64,000 nt of DNA from Aliihoeflea sp023389195 (GCA_023389195.1 JAEWET010000032.1:32232-96231); one strand, 5' to 3'. Shown: positions 24,541-35,483, numbered from the stretch's first letter. Translations and numbers: made by a program. Notes: generated by a model from the sequence alone, not told the origin.

Positions 24541-26624
24541 GACGCCTTCTTTTTCGGCGCGGTGAAGCCTGCGCCCTCGTCGGCGAGGCGGCGCAGGAGC
24601 GCGGACGGCTTGAACACGTCCTTGCCGGTCTTGCCGTGCCAGTGGTCGAGACGCTCGACGATCTTCTTCAGCCCGACCGTATCGGCATAGAACATCGGCC
24701 CGCCCTTGCCGATCGGGAAGCCGTAGCCGTTGGTCCAGACGATGTCGATGTCGGACGGTCGCGCGGCGATTTCCTCCTCGAGGATCAGCGCGCCCTCGTT
24801 GATCAGCGGATAGAGCGTGCGCTCGGTGATCTCCTCGTCGGAAATGGCGTGGCGGTTGACGCCCTTTTCGCGCGCCTTGTCCTCGATCAGCTTCTCGACC
24901 TCAGGGTCGGTCTTCGGCGCGCGCGACCCGGCTTCATAGAGATAAAAACCCTTGCCGGTCTTCTGGCCGAAGCGCCCCTGTTCGCAGAGCGCATCGGCGA
25001 TCGCCGCCGTCTTGCCGAGCGCCTTGCGGTTGCGCCAGCCGATGTCGAGGCCGGCAAGGTCGCCCATCGCAAACGGGCCCATCGGCCAGCCGAAATCGGT
25101 GAACACCTTGTCGATCTGCGCCGGCGTCGCGCCTTCCATCAGAAGGTCCTCGTTTTCCGCAGAGCGCGCCGAGAGCATCCGGTTGCCGACGAAGCCGTGG
25201 CAGACGCCGACGACGACCGGCACCTTGCCGATCTTCTTGGCGACGGCAAGCGCGGTGGCGAGCACGTCCGGCGCGGTCTTGGCGCCGCGCACGATTTCGA
25301 GCAGCTTCATCACATTGGCGGGCGAGAAGAAGTGTAGGCCGACGACGTCCTGCGGCCGCGAGGTGGATGCAGCGATTTCGTCGACGTCGAGATAGGAGGT
25401 GTTGGAGGCGAGGATCGCGCCGGGCTTGGCGATCTGGTCGAGCTTGCCGAACACCTCCTTCTTCACCGACATCTCCTCGAACACGGCCTCGATGATGAGG
25501 TCGCATTCGGCAAGATCGGCATAGTCGGTGGTCGGCTTGAAGGCGGCGAGACGCTGGTCCTTTGCCTCCGCGCTCATCGAGCCGCGCTGGACGGAGATGT
25601 CGTAGTTCTTCGCGATGGTCGCGAGGCCGCGGTCGAGCGCGTCCTTGTTCATCTCCAGGAGCGTGACCGGGATGCCGCCATTGACGAAGGACATGGCGAT
25701 GCCGCCGCCCATCGTGCCGGCGCCGATGACGCCGACGCGCGCGACGGGGCGCGGCTTCACGTCGCCATCGACGCCCTTGACCTTGGCCGCCTCGCGCTGC
25801 GCGAAGAACAGATGCCGCTGGGCCTGCGACTGGACACCCTGCACCAGGTCGAGGAAGAACTGGCGTTCGGCCTTGAGCGCGGCGTCGAAATCCATGGTGA
25901 TGGCGTTGCGGACCGCCTGCGCGCAGGCGACCGGTGCGTCAAGCCCGCGCGCCTTCTTCTTCACCTCGCCGACCGCGGCATCGAATTCCGCCATGTCGAC
26001 ATTCTCGATCCTGTCCGTGCGGTCGCGGACGGCGACGAGCTTTTCGCCGATCTTCGAACGGGCGAAGGCGATGGCGGCCTCGACCAGATCGCCATCCGCA
26101 ATCTGGTCCACGACGCCGAGCTTCAACGCCTTGTCGGCCGAAATCGGATTGCCGGTGGTGATGATCTTCAACGCCTCGACAGGCCCTGTCAGGCGCGGCA
26201 GGCGCACCGTGCCGCCCGAGCCAGGCAAGATGCCGAGCTTGACTTCCGGCAGGCCGACCAGCGCCGACTTGACCGCGACGCGATAATGGCAGGAAAGCGC
26301 GAGTTCGAGCCCGCCGCCGAACGCCGTGCCGTGAATGGCGGCGACGGCCGGCTTCGGCAGGGTTTCGAGCAGGCGACACAGTTCGGGCAGCGACGGCGAG
26401 GCGAGCGCCTTGGGCGAGCCGAATTCGGTGATGTCCGCGCCCGAAATGAAGGTGCGGCCCGCGCAGGCGATGACGATCCCCTTGACCGCATCATCGTCGC
26501 GCGCGGCCTCGATCGCGGCGAACAGCGGCTCGCGCAGATGGTGGCTGAGCGCGTTGACGGGCGGGTTGTCGAGCGTGATGACGGCGATCTCGTCCGCGTT
26601 CGTCACCTTTACATAGTCAGTCAT
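24537..26624 (-). CDS. pimF: Fused enoyl-CoA hydratase / 3-hydroxyacyl-CoA dehydrogenase
   Basis: 695 residues. An N-terminal crotonase domain (about 1-190, with GTAFGGGLELALSCHYRVA and LPEVKLGILPGSGGTVRLP, oxyanion-hole and catalytic Glu region) is joined to a 3-hydroxyacyl-CoA dehydrogenase whose NAD site is GVIGAGTMGGGIAMSF near residue 303. The C-terminal helical domain contains GFVGNRML. It hydrates enoyl-CoA and oxidises the resulting 3-hydroxyacyl-CoA. First gene of the pim-like operon; ATG 26624 has AAGGAAG upstream. Length and fusion fit PimF/FadJ-type proteins. Confidence 0.93.
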   Translation of the reverse strand: MTDYVKVTNADEIAVITLDNPPVNALSHHLREPLFAAIEAARDDDAVKGIVIACAGRTFISGADITEFGSPKALASPSLPELCRLLETLPKPAVAAIHGTAFGGGLELALSCHYRVAVKSALVGLPEVKLGILPGSGGTVRLPRLTGPVEALKIITTGNPISADKALKLGVVDQIADGDLVEAAIAFARSKIGEKLVAVRDRTDRIENVDMAEFDAAVGEVKKKARGLDAPVACAQAVRNAITMDFDAALKAERQFFLDLVQGVQSQAQRHLFFAQREAAKVKGVDGDVKPRPVARVGVIGAGTMGGGIAMSFVNGGIPVTLLEMNKDALDRGLATIAKNYDISVQRGSMSAEAKDQRLAAFKPTTDYADLAECDLIIEAVFEEMSVKKEVFGKLDQIAKPGAILASNTSYLDVDEIAASTSRPQDVVGLHFFSPANVMKLLEIVRGAKTAPDVLATALAVAKKIGKVPVVVGVCHGFVGNRMLSARSAENEDLLMEGATPAQIDKVFTDFGWPMGPFAMGDLAGLDIGWRNRKALGKTAAIADALCEQGRFGQKTGKGFYLYEAGSRAPKTDPEVEKLIEDKAREKGVNRHAISDEEITERTLYPLINEGALILEEEIAARPSDIDIVWTNGYGFPIGKGGPMFYADTVGLKKIVERLDHWHGKTGKDVFKPSALLRRLADEGAGFTAPKKKAS

Positions 26625-26654
26625 GGTGCTTCCTTGTCAGTTCGGCGCCCCGTC

Positions 26655-26770
26655 GCGCCCCCCTCTGTCCTGCCGGACATCTCCCCCGCGAGGGGGGAGA
26701 TCACACGGTGTCGATGACGAGCGTAATCTCCCCACCTGCGGGGGAGATGTCCGGCAGGACAGAGGGGGGC
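26655..26770. repeat. Palindromic intergenic element, family A copy 3
   Basis: Same spacer as copy 1, but both arms carry TGTCC/GGACA in place of TGGCC/GGCCA, so four positions changed together. It lies between the enol-lactonase-like gene and pimF, upstream of the pim operon. Confidence 0.9.
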
Positions 26771-26794
26771 AACGTAGAGCGCTTTCTCCGCATG

Positions 26795-27580
26795 TCAGTT
26801 CTGCGTCACAAATGTCTTGATGAGCCGCGCCGTCTCCTCCGGCTTCTCGATACACGGCAGATGCCCCGCGCCTTCGATGATCTCGAAGCGCGACCCTTCC
26901 ACCAGATCGGCCGTCGAGCGCACGAGGTCGGGCGGTGTGGAGCCGTCCTGGTCGCCGACGATGCACATCAGCGGCATCTTGAGCGCGGCGGTGGACTGCG
27001 TCAGGTCGGCATCGCGCAAGGCCGCGCAGGTGCCGGCATAACCGTCGACCGTGGTGCGGGTCAGCATGGCGGTGTAGCCGGTGAAATCGGCGTTGTCGGC
27101 GCGGCGGTAGGCCGGCGTGAACCAGCGCTCCATGATGGCGTCCGACATGGCGCCGATGCCCTTCGACGTCACCGTGTCGATGCGCTGGTTCCACATGTCG
27201 GCGGTGCCGATCTTGTGCGCGGTGTCCATAAGGACGAGGGCGGAAACGAGGTCGGGACGCTTGGCGGCGAGGCCCTGTGCGATCATGCCGCCGACCGAAA
27301 GGCCGACGATGCTCGCCTTCGTCACGCCGAGATGGTCGAGCAGCGCGGAGAGGTCGCCGATATGGTCGTCGAGTCGGTAAGGCGCGCGCGTCGCTTCCGA
27401 AAGGCCGTGGCCGCGCTTGTCGTAGAGAACGACGCGGAACGCATCGCCGAGAAGCGCGACGACATCGTTCCAGATGCGGAAATCGGTGCCGAGCGAATTG
27501 GAAAAGACGAGCACCGGCGCCGTTTGCGGGCCGCGGACTTCGTGATGCAGGACTACGCCGTTGACGCGCGAAAACGCCAT
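26795..27580 (-). CDS. Alpha/beta hydrolase, 3-oxoadipate enol-lactonase-like
   Basis: 261 residues. The nucleophile elbow is GLSVGG, the acid is in VGDQDGSTPP and the histidine in GAGHLPCIEKPE, a complete triad. Overall pattern (FSNSLGTDFRIW, YDKRGHGLS) is that of PcaD, which hydrolyses 3-oxoadipate enol-lactone in the protocatechuate branch. No other pca genes are in the window, so the substrate may be a different lactone or ester. ATG 27580 has GGGAGG upstream. It lies before the pim operon on the same strand and could be co-transcribed or separated by the family A element. Confidence 0.8.
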   Translation of the reverse strand: MAFSRVNGVVLHHEVRGPQTAPVLVFSNSLGTDFRIWNDVVALLGDAFRVVLYDKRGHGLSEATRAPYRLDDHIGDLSALLDHLGVTKASIVGLSVGGMIAQGLAAKRPDLVSALVLMDTAHKIGTADMWNQRIDTVTSKGIGAMSDAIMERWFTPAYRRADNADFTGYTAMLTRTTVDGYAGTCAALRDADLTQSTAALKMPLMCIVGDQDGSTPPDLVRSTADLVEGSRFEIIEGAGHLPCIEKPEETARLIKTFVTQN

Positions 27581-27658
27581 CCCGGACCTCCCTTCCGGTT
27601 TGAACATACCGCAAAGTATGTCGCAAGCGCGGGCCGCGTCAACGGCGCGCGCCGAAAT

Positions 27659-28708
27659 TCACGCGCGCTCGAGCCCGGTCAGGTCGAGTTCATCGGGCAG
27701 CGGCGCGAAATAGGCGTCGATATCGGCATCGCTCACCTCGGCGAGCGCGGCCGGGAGCCAGTCGGGCCGGTTGTCCTTGTCGATGATGACCGCGCGCACG
27801 CCCTCGAAGAATTCATGACCTTCGACGACCCGCGAGACGATCCGGAATTCGATCTTCATGCACGTCTCGAAATCCGCCTTCGCACCCTCCTGCATCTGGC
27901 GCAGCGCGATCTTGAGGCTGGTCGGCGATTTCGTGCGGATGATCGACGCCTGCTTTGCCGCCCATTCGCCGCCATCGCCGTCGAGCGCGGCGAGAATGGC
28001 CTCGACCGTATCGCCGGCGAAGCAGCGCTCGATCGTCGAGGCGAGATCGGGCAGCGTCGCTCCTTCAGGCGAGGCGGCGAAGGGGGCGAGGGCATCGTCA
28101 GGCGCGGCGCCGTTCGCAAGCGCAGCCTCGATCGCGTCGAAGCGCTCGGTCGGCGCGGCATGGGTGGTCAGGCCGCACCACAGCGCATCGGCCTGGCTGA
28201 GCCGTGCGCCGGTGAGCGCCAGCCAGGTGCCGATCCGGTGCGGAAGGCGCGGGAGGAAATATGTGCCCCCGACATCGGGAAAGAGACCGATCCCCGTTTC
28301 GGGCATCGCGAACATCAGCTTCGAGCCGCCGACGCGGTGGCTGCCGTGGAAGGACACGCCGACCCCGCCGCCCATCACGATGCCCTCGATCAGCGCGACA
28401 TAGGGTTTCGGATACGTCTTGATGAAGGTGTTGAGCCGGTATTCCTCGCGGTAGAAATCGCGGATCGCCGGGTTTTTCTGCTGGCCCCAATCATAGAGCT
28501 GGCGAATGTCGCCGCCGGCCGAAAACGCCTTCTCGCCCGCCGCCTTGACGACGATCATTTCGATCGCGGGATCGTTCGCCCATTCGATCAGCTTCGCGTG
28601 GAGTTCGCCGACCATCAGCCGCGTCACCGCGTTCAGCGCCTTCGGGCGGTTCAGCGTAACGATGCCGGCCTTGCCGCGCGTTTCGAACAGGATTTCGGCC
28701 TCGGACAT
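27659..28708 (-). CDS. Enoyl-CoA hydratase/isomerase family, 3-hydroxyisobutyryl-CoA hydrolase-like
   Basis: 349 residues, longer than plain enoyl-CoA hydratases because of the HIBCH C-terminal extension. The hallmark MPETGIGLFPDVGGTYFLPR is present, with MGGGVGVSFHGSHRV as the oxyanion-hole segment. The family hydrolyses 3-hydroxyisobutyryl-CoA in valine breakdown, which feeds methylmalonyl and propionyl metabolism encoded on the other side of the divergent gap. ATG 28708 has GGAGGTG upstream. Hydrolase rather than hydratase activity is inferred from length and signature. Confidence 0.85.
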   Translation of the reverse strand: MSEAEILFETRGKAGIVTLNRPKALNAVTRLMVGELHAKLIEWANDPAIEMIVVKAAGEKAFSAGGDIRQLYDWGQQKNPAIRDFYREEYRLNTFIKTYPKPYVALIEGIVMGGGVGVSFHGSHRVGGSKLMFAMPETGIGLFPDVGGTYFLPRLPHRIGTWLALTGARLSQADALWCGLTTHAAPTERFDAIEAALANGAAPDDALAPFAASPEGATLPDLASTIERCFAGDTVEAILAALDGDGGEWAAKQASIIRTKSPTSLKIALRQMQEGAKADFETCMKIEFRIVSRVVEGHEFFEGVRAVIIDKDNRPDWLPAALAEVSDADIDAYFAPLPDELDLTGLERA

Positions 28709-28994
28709 CGTCACCTCCACTGCGTCGTCAGACTAAGGGTGAATAGCCGGTTCGCCCATCGGTGGCTATGCGCAGCGGATGTGCAGAAAACGACGTGCGC
28801 GTATCGAGCGCAACCCGGCTTTCTGCTCTTGATCGTCCGAAGGTCCGGGAATTGTGGCAAGAAGCGTTGTGCGCGTATCGACCAATGACGGCCGGGCCAC
28901 CGGGCGAAAATCGCGCCGCTGTCGCCGGCCGCCCTTCCCACGACGGGAAATCGCCGCTAATCGGAATGACCGTGAATTGAGGGAGGAGTTTGCG
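28709..28994. other. Divergent promoter region before pccB
   Basis: 286 bases between the HIBCH-like gene (minus) and the pccB leader (plus). It holds two exact 13-bp direct repeats, GTGCGCGTATCGA, at 28795-28807 and 28869-28881, 74 bases apart, about 190 and 115 bases before the leader ORF. No core promoter was convincing. Confidence 0.45.
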
Positions 28995-29036
28995 ATGGCG
29001 ATGTCCTTGCCCGGAAGTGAGGGGAAGTCCCGCTGA
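28995..29036 (+). CDS. Possible 13-residue leader peptide coupled to pccB
   Basis: An ATG at 28995 follows a strong GGGAGGAG site at the right distance and encodes MAMSLPGSEGKSR. Its TGA (29034-29036) shares its last base with the ATG of pccB (TGATG). pccB itself has only GAGGGG, well upstream, so its translation may depend on the leader. Whether the peptide is made is unknown. Confidence 0.4.
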   Translation: MAMSLPGSEGKSR

Positions 29037-30568
29037 TGCGCGCAGTTCTCGAACAATTGGAGGAGCGGCGCGGCCAGGCGCGGCTCGGCGGCGGCCAGAA
29101 GCGCATCGACGCGCAGCACGCCAAGGGCAAGCTGACGGCGCGCGAACGCGTCGAGGTGCTGCTCGACGAAGGCTCGTTCGAGGAATACGACATGTATGTC
29201 GTGCACCGGACGACCGATTTCGGCATGGCCGAGCAGAAATTCTCCGGCGACGGCGTCGTCACCGGCTGGGGCACGATCAACGGCCGCCTGGTCTATGTCT
29301 TCTCCCAGGATTTCACCGTCCTCGGCGGCTCACTCTCCGAAACGCACGCGCAGAAGATCTGCAAGATCATGGACATGGCGGTGCGCAACGGCGCGCCGGT
29401 GATCGGCCTCAACGATTCAGGCGGCGCGCGCATCCAGGAAGGCGTCGCCTCGCTCGGCGGCTATGCCGACGTCTTCAAGCGCAATGTCGACGCTTCGGGC
29501 GTGGTGCCGCAGATTTCCGTCATCATGGGGCCATGCGCGGGCGGCGCCGTCTATTCGCCGGCCATGACCGACTTCATCTTCATGGTGCGCGATAGCTCCT
29601 ACATGTTCGTGACCGGCCCGGACGTGGTGAAGACGGTGACGAACGAGATCGTCACGGCCGAGGAACTCGGCGGCGCAAGGACGCACACACAGAAATCCTC
29701 GGTCGCCGACGGCGCGTTCGACAATGACGTGATCGCGCTGGAGGAAGTGCGCCGGCTGTTCGACTTCCTGCCGCTCAACAACCGCGAGAAGCCGCCGGTC
29801 CGTCCGTTCCACGACGACCCGGCCCGTATCGAGGACCGGCTCGACACGCTGATCCCCGACTCGGCCAACAAGCCCTACGACATGAAGGAACTGATCCACG
29901 CGCTCGGCGACGAGGGCGAGTTCTTCGAGATCCAGGAAGCCTTCGCCCGCAACATCATCACCGGCTTCATGCGCATGGAAGGCCAGACGGTCGGCGTCGT
30001 TGCCAACCAGCCCATGGTGCTCGCCGGCTGCCTCGACATCGATTCATCGCGCAAGGCCGCGCGCTTCGTCCGCTTCTGCGACGCCTTCTCGATCCCGATC
30101 CTGACGCTGGTCGACGTGCCGGGCTTCCTGCCGGGCACGGCGCAGGAATATGGCGGCGTAATCAAGCATGGCGCAAAGCTGCTCTTCGCCTATTCGCAGG
30201 CGACGGTTCCCATGGTCACGCTGATCACCCGCAAGGCCTATGGCGGCGCCTATGACGTCATGGCCTCCAAGCACATCGGCGCCGACGTCAACTATGCCTG
30301 GCCCACCGCCGAGATCGCCGTGATGGGCGCCAAGGGCGCGACCGAAATTCTCTACCGTTCCGAGCTCGGAGACCCGGAAAAGATCGCCGCCCGCACGAAG
30401 GAATACGAGACCAACTTCGCCAACCCGTTCAAGGCGGCGGAGCGCGGCTTCATCGACGAAGTGATCATGCCGCATTCCTCCCGCAAGCGCATCGCCCGCG
30501 CCTTCGCCATGCTGCGCTCCAAGAAGCTGGAGCAGCCATGGAAGAAGCACGACACGATCCCGCTTTAA
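29036..30568 (+). CDS. pccB: Propionyl-CoA carboxylase, carboxyltransferase (beta) subunit
   Basis: 510 residues, the normal size. Two carboxyltransferase halves are visible: LNDSGGARIQEGVASLGGYA in the N-terminal half and VDVPGFLPGTAQEYGGVIKHG (here VDVPGFLPGTAQEYGG) with TRKAYGGAYDVMASKH in the C-terminal half. It transfers CO2 from biotin to propionyl-CoA to give methylmalonyl-CoA. The alpha subunit gene pccA lies downstream, separated by two small genes. Start at 29036 gives MRAVLEQLEERRGQARLGGG, as in rhizobial PccB. Confidence 0.96.
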   Translation: MRAVLEQLEERRGQARLGGGQKRIDAQHAKGKLTARERVEVLLDEGSFEEYDMYVVHRTTDFGMAEQKFSGDGVVTGWGTINGRLVYVFSQDFTVLGGSLSETHAQKICKIMDMAVRNGAPVIGLNDSGGARIQEGVASLGGYADVFKRNVDASGVVPQISVIMGPCAGGAVYSPAMTDFIFMVRDSSYMFVTGPDVVKTVTNEIVTAEELGGARTHTQKSSVADGAFDNDVIALEEVRRLFDFLPLNNREKPPVRPFHDDPARIEDRLDTLIPDSANKPYDMKELIHALGDEGEFFEIQEAFARNIITGFMRMEGQTVGVVANQPMVLAGCLDIDSSRKAARFVRFCDAFSIPILTLVDVPGFLPGTAQEYGGVIKHGAKLLFAYSQATVPMVTLITRKAYGGAYDVMASKHIGADVNYAWPTAEIAVMGAKGATEILYRSELGDPEKIAARTKEYETNFANPFKAAERGFIDEVIMPHSSRKRIARAFAMLRSKKLEQPWKKHDTIPL

Positions 30569-30577
30569 GGGCGGGTG

Positions 30578-30814
30578 ATGCCGACCGTCTTCGAATGGAA
30601 GGGATGGAAGTTTCTATTCTATAGTGACGAAGGCACGGAGCCGCCGCATATCCACGCACGCAAGGATCGCAAGGAAACGAAGATTTGGCTCAAAAGCCTT
30701 GAGATAGCGCGAAACAAGCGGTGCACGGCGCATGAACTGGCCGCTCTCGCGAAGATTGTAGAAGAGCATCAAAGCGAATTTCTGGAGCGATGGCATGAGC
30801 ACTTTGGAAATTGA
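30578..30814 (+). CDS. DUF4160 protein
   Basis: 78 residues from ATG 30578 (GTG 30575 is an alternative). FYSDEGTEPPHIHARKD is the DUF4160 core, with two histidines in HIH. It begins 9 bases after pccB and overlaps the next gene by 20 bases. DUF4160 proteins are usually found beside DUF2442 proteins, as here; toxin-antitoxin-like function has been proposed for such small pairs but is not established. Its lower GC relative to pccB suggests later insertion. Confidence 0.8.
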   Translation: MPTVFEWKGWKFLFYSDEGTEPPHIHARKDRKETKIWLKSLEIARNKRCTAHELAALAKIVEEHQSEFLERWHEHFGN

Positions 30815-31073
30815 CGAAGACCTGATCGAACCCGTCGCGGCGCACTGCACGGACCACGACCTCGTGGTGACGCTTGCCGATGGCGTGAGGCTGGTCATGC
30901 CGCTCTGGTGGTATCCCCGTCTGCTGCGCGCCGGCGAGCGGGAACGCAACGAAATCGAGCTGTCGCCTTATGGCATTCACTGGCCGACAATCGACGAGGA
31001 TTTGAGTATCGAGGGAATGCTCAAAGGCCGCAAGGCACCTGATGCCGTGCCGCCGGCACAAGCCGCCGAATGA
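30795..31073 (+). CDS. DUF2442 protein
   Basis: 92 residues. LVVTLADGVRLVMPLWWYPRLL followed by ELSPYGIHWPTIDEDLSIEGML (here LVVTLADGVRLVMPLWWYP and YGIHWPTIDEDLSIEGML) is the DUF2442 pattern, a small beta-rich domain. ATG 30795 lies inside the end of the DUF4160 gene, so the two are coupled. The pair separates pccB from pccA, which are normally neighbours. No function is assigned. Confidence 0.85.
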   Translation: MSTLEIDEDLIEPVAAHCTDHDLVVTLADGVRLVMPLWWYPRLLRAGERERNEIELSPYGIHWPTIDEDLSIEGMLKGRKAPDAVPPAQAAE

Positions 31074-31113
31074 CCATTTCACCTCCTTCTCCCGCGATGT
31101 GAGACCCAAAAGA

Positions 31114-33117
31114 ATGTTCAAGAAAATCCTCATCGCCAATCGCGGCGAGATCGCCTGCCGGGTCATCAAGACGGCGAAAAAGCTCGGCATCGCGACGGTC
31201 GCGGTCTACTCCGATGCAGACCGCGATGCGCTGCATGTGAAGATGGCGGACGAAGCGGTGCATATCGGGCCGGCGCCGTCGAACCAGTCCTATATCGTCA
31301 TCGACAAGATCATCGAAGCGATCCGCAAGACCGGCGCCGATGCGGTACATCCGGGCTATGGGTTCCTGTCGGAGAACCCGCTGTTCGCGCAGGCGCTCGC
31401 GAAAGAGGGCGTTGCCTTCATCGGTCCGCCGGTGCGCGCGATCGAGGCGATGGGTGACAAGATCACGTCGAAGAAGCTCGCCGCCGAGGCGGGCGTATCG
31501 ACCGTGCCCGGCCATATGGGCTTGATCGCCGACGTCGACGAGGCGGTGAAGATTTCCGCCCAGATCGGCTATCCGGTGATGATCAAGGCGTCGGCCGGCG
31601 GCGGTGGCAAGGGGATGCGCATCGCCTGGAACGACGCGGAGGCGCGCGAGGGCTTTCAGTCGTCCAAGAACGAGGCGAAGAACTCCTTCGGCGACGACCG
31701 CATCTTCATCGAAAAATTCGTCACCCAGCCGCGCCATATCGAGATCCAGGTGCTCGGCGACCAGCATGGCAACGTGCTCTATCTGGGCGAGCGCGAATGC
31801 TCGATCCAGCGGCGCAACCAGAAGGTCATCGAGGAGGCGCCGTCGCCATTTCTCGACGAGGCGACGCGCAAGGCGATGGGCGAGCAGTCGGTCGCGCTGG
31901 CGAAGGCCGTCGGCTATTTCTCGGCCGGCACGGTCGAATTCATCGTCGATGGCGAGCGCAATTTCTACTTCCTCGAGATGAACACGCGCCTGCAGGTCGA
32001 GCATCCGGTGACCGAGCTGATCACTGGCATCGACCTCGTCGAGGAGATGATCCGCGTCGCCGCCGGCGAGAAACTTCGGATGGCGCAGGATGATATCGAG
32101 TTGAACGGCTGGGCGATCGAAAGCCGGCTCTATGCCGAGGACCCGTTCCGCAACTTCCTGCCGTCGATCGGCCGGCTGACGCGCTATCGCCCGCCAGCCG
32201 AAGGCAAGCTGGATGACGGCACGATCGTGCGCAACGACACCGGTGTGTTCGAGGGCGGCGAGATCTCGATGTATTATGATCCGATGATCGCCAAGCTCTG
32301 CACATGTGCTCCTGATCGCCTCGCCGCCATCGACGCGATGAGCGCCGCGCTCGACGATTTCGAGGTCGAGGGCATCGGCCACAACCTGCCGTTCCTGTCG
32401 GCGGTGATGGAGCACGAGCGCTTCCGCGACGGCCGCCTGACGACGGCCTTCATCGCCGAGGAATTTCCCGAAGGCTTTCAGGGCGTCACGCCTGACGCGT
32501 CCGACGGCCGCGTCCTCGCCGCCGTCGCCGCCTTCGTCAACTGGCGCAGTCAGAAGCGCGACGTGCTGATTTCCGGCGGCATGGACAATCACCGCCGCGC
32601 CGTCGGCCGCGACTGGGTCGTCGCGATGGGCGAGAGCGAATTCGAATGCTTCCTGCGCGAGGAGGGCGGCAAGGTGCTGGTCTCCTTCGGTCCCGACAAG
32701 GCGGTCGAAATCCGATCGGACTGGCTGCCGGGCAAGAGCCATGCGCGCTTCACCGTCGACGGCGAGCCGGTCGGCGTCAAGATCGACCGCGTCAATTCGG
32801 CCTGGCGGCTGCGCTGGAAGGGCATCGACGAGAAGGTCCATGTCCGCACCCCGCGCATCGCCGCGCTGGCGCGCCTGATGCCCGAAAAGCTGCCGCCTGA
32901 CACCTCCAAGATGCTGCTCTGCCCGATGCCGGGCGTGATAACCTCGATCGCGGTCAAGCCCGGCGACACCGTCGAGGACGGCCAGCCGCTGGCCACCGTC
33001 GAGGCGATGAAGATGGAAAACGTCCTGCGGGCCGAACGTCGCGGCGTGGTGAAGTCGGTCGCCGTCGAGGCCGGCGCGAGCCTGGCGGTGGACGAGATGA
33101 TTTTGGAGTTCGAGTAA
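31114..33117 (+). CDS. pccA: Propionyl-CoA carboxylase, biotin carboxylase/carrier (alpha) subunit
   Basis: 667 residues. Biotin carboxylase domain at 1-450 (MFKKILIANRGEIACRVIKT; ATP-grasp loop KASAGGGGKGMRIAW; EMNTRLQVEHPVTE), a PCC-type BT linker domain, and a C-terminal biotinyl domain with Lys633 in EAMKMEN. It carboxylates its own biotin with bicarbonate and ATP, then PccB uses it. ATG 31114 is chosen by homology; its ribosome binding site is weak. A longer frame to 31042 overlaps the DUF2442 gene. Methylmalonyl-CoA mutase follows after four bases. Confidence 0.96.
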   Translation: MFKKILIANRGEIACRVIKTAKKLGIATVAVYSDADRDALHVKMADEAVHIGPAPSNQSYIVIDKIIEAIRKTGADAVHPGYGFLSENPLFAQALAKEGVAFIGPPVRAIEAMGDKITSKKLAAEAGVSTVPGHMGLIADVDEAVKISAQIGYPVMIKASAGGGGKGMRIAWNDAEAREGFQSSKNEAKNSFGDDRIFIEKFVTQPRHIEIQVLGDQHGNVLYLGERECSIQRRNQKVIEEAPSPFLDEATRKAMGEQSVALAKAVGYFSAGTVEFIVDGERNFYFLEMNTRLQVEHPVTELITGIDLVEEMIRVAAGEKLRMAQDDIELNGWAIESRLYAEDPFRNFLPSIGRLTRYRPPAEGKLDDGTIVRNDTGVFEGGEISMYYDPMIAKLCTCAPDRLAAIDAMSAALDDFEVEGIGHNLPFLSAVMEHERFRDGRLTTAFIAEEFPEGFQGVTPDASDGRVLAAVAAFVNWRSQKRDVLISGGMDNHRRAVGRDWVVAMGESEFECFLREEGGKVLVSFGPDKAVEIRSDWLPGKSHARFTVDGEPVGVKIDRVNSAWRLRWKGIDEKVHVRTPRIAALARLMPEKLPPDTSKMLLCPMPGVITSIAVKPGDTVEDGQPLATVEAMKMENVLRAERRGVVKSVAVEAGASLAVDEMILEFE

Positions 33118-33121
33118 GGTC

Positions 33122-35260
<2,139 letters not shown>

Positions 35261-35264
35261 GGCG

Positions 35265-35483
35265 TTACGTTTCGAACGGATCGCGCGCCGGCGCATGCGG
35301 ATAGGTTCCCGCCGCGCGGCGTCGCTCGATCTGCTTCATCGAGCACGCGGGCGAACACAGGATGCCTTCGTCGCAGAAATAGGCCGGGCCGTCTTCGATC
35401 CGGCCGTAGTAGTACCAGAAGCCCGGATCGCCGTATCGGCGGCGGCATTCGACGCAGAAATTCGTTTCGGGGCGCGCCAGCAT
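35265..35483 (-). CDS. Small cysteine-rich protein, probably zinc-binding
   Basis: 72 residues with six cysteines: CVEC near residue 10, FCDEG near 37, and CSPAC near 43-47. A tyrosine-rich stretch (FWYYYGRIEDG) lies between. The spacing suggests a zinc ribbon. ATG 35483 has GGAGACC upstream. It is convergent with the mutase gene (four bases apart) and divergent from the acyl-CoA dehydrogenase gene. I do not recognise the family and assign no function. Confidence 0.68.
   Translation of the reverse strand: MLARPETNFCVECRRRYGDPGFWYYYGRIEDGPAYFCDEGILCSPACSMKQIERRRAAGTYPHAPARDPFET

Noticed and set aside
28709..28994. PccR-type TTTGCAA paired sites upstream of pccB
   Set aside because: Looked for the motif reported for propionate regulators of related bacteria and did not find it; only the GTGCGCGTATCGA repeats stand out.
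30578..31073. DUF4160/DUF2442 genes as decayed fragments
   Set aside because: Both frames are complete, have starts and stops at family-typical length and overlap in the usual way, so they look intact.
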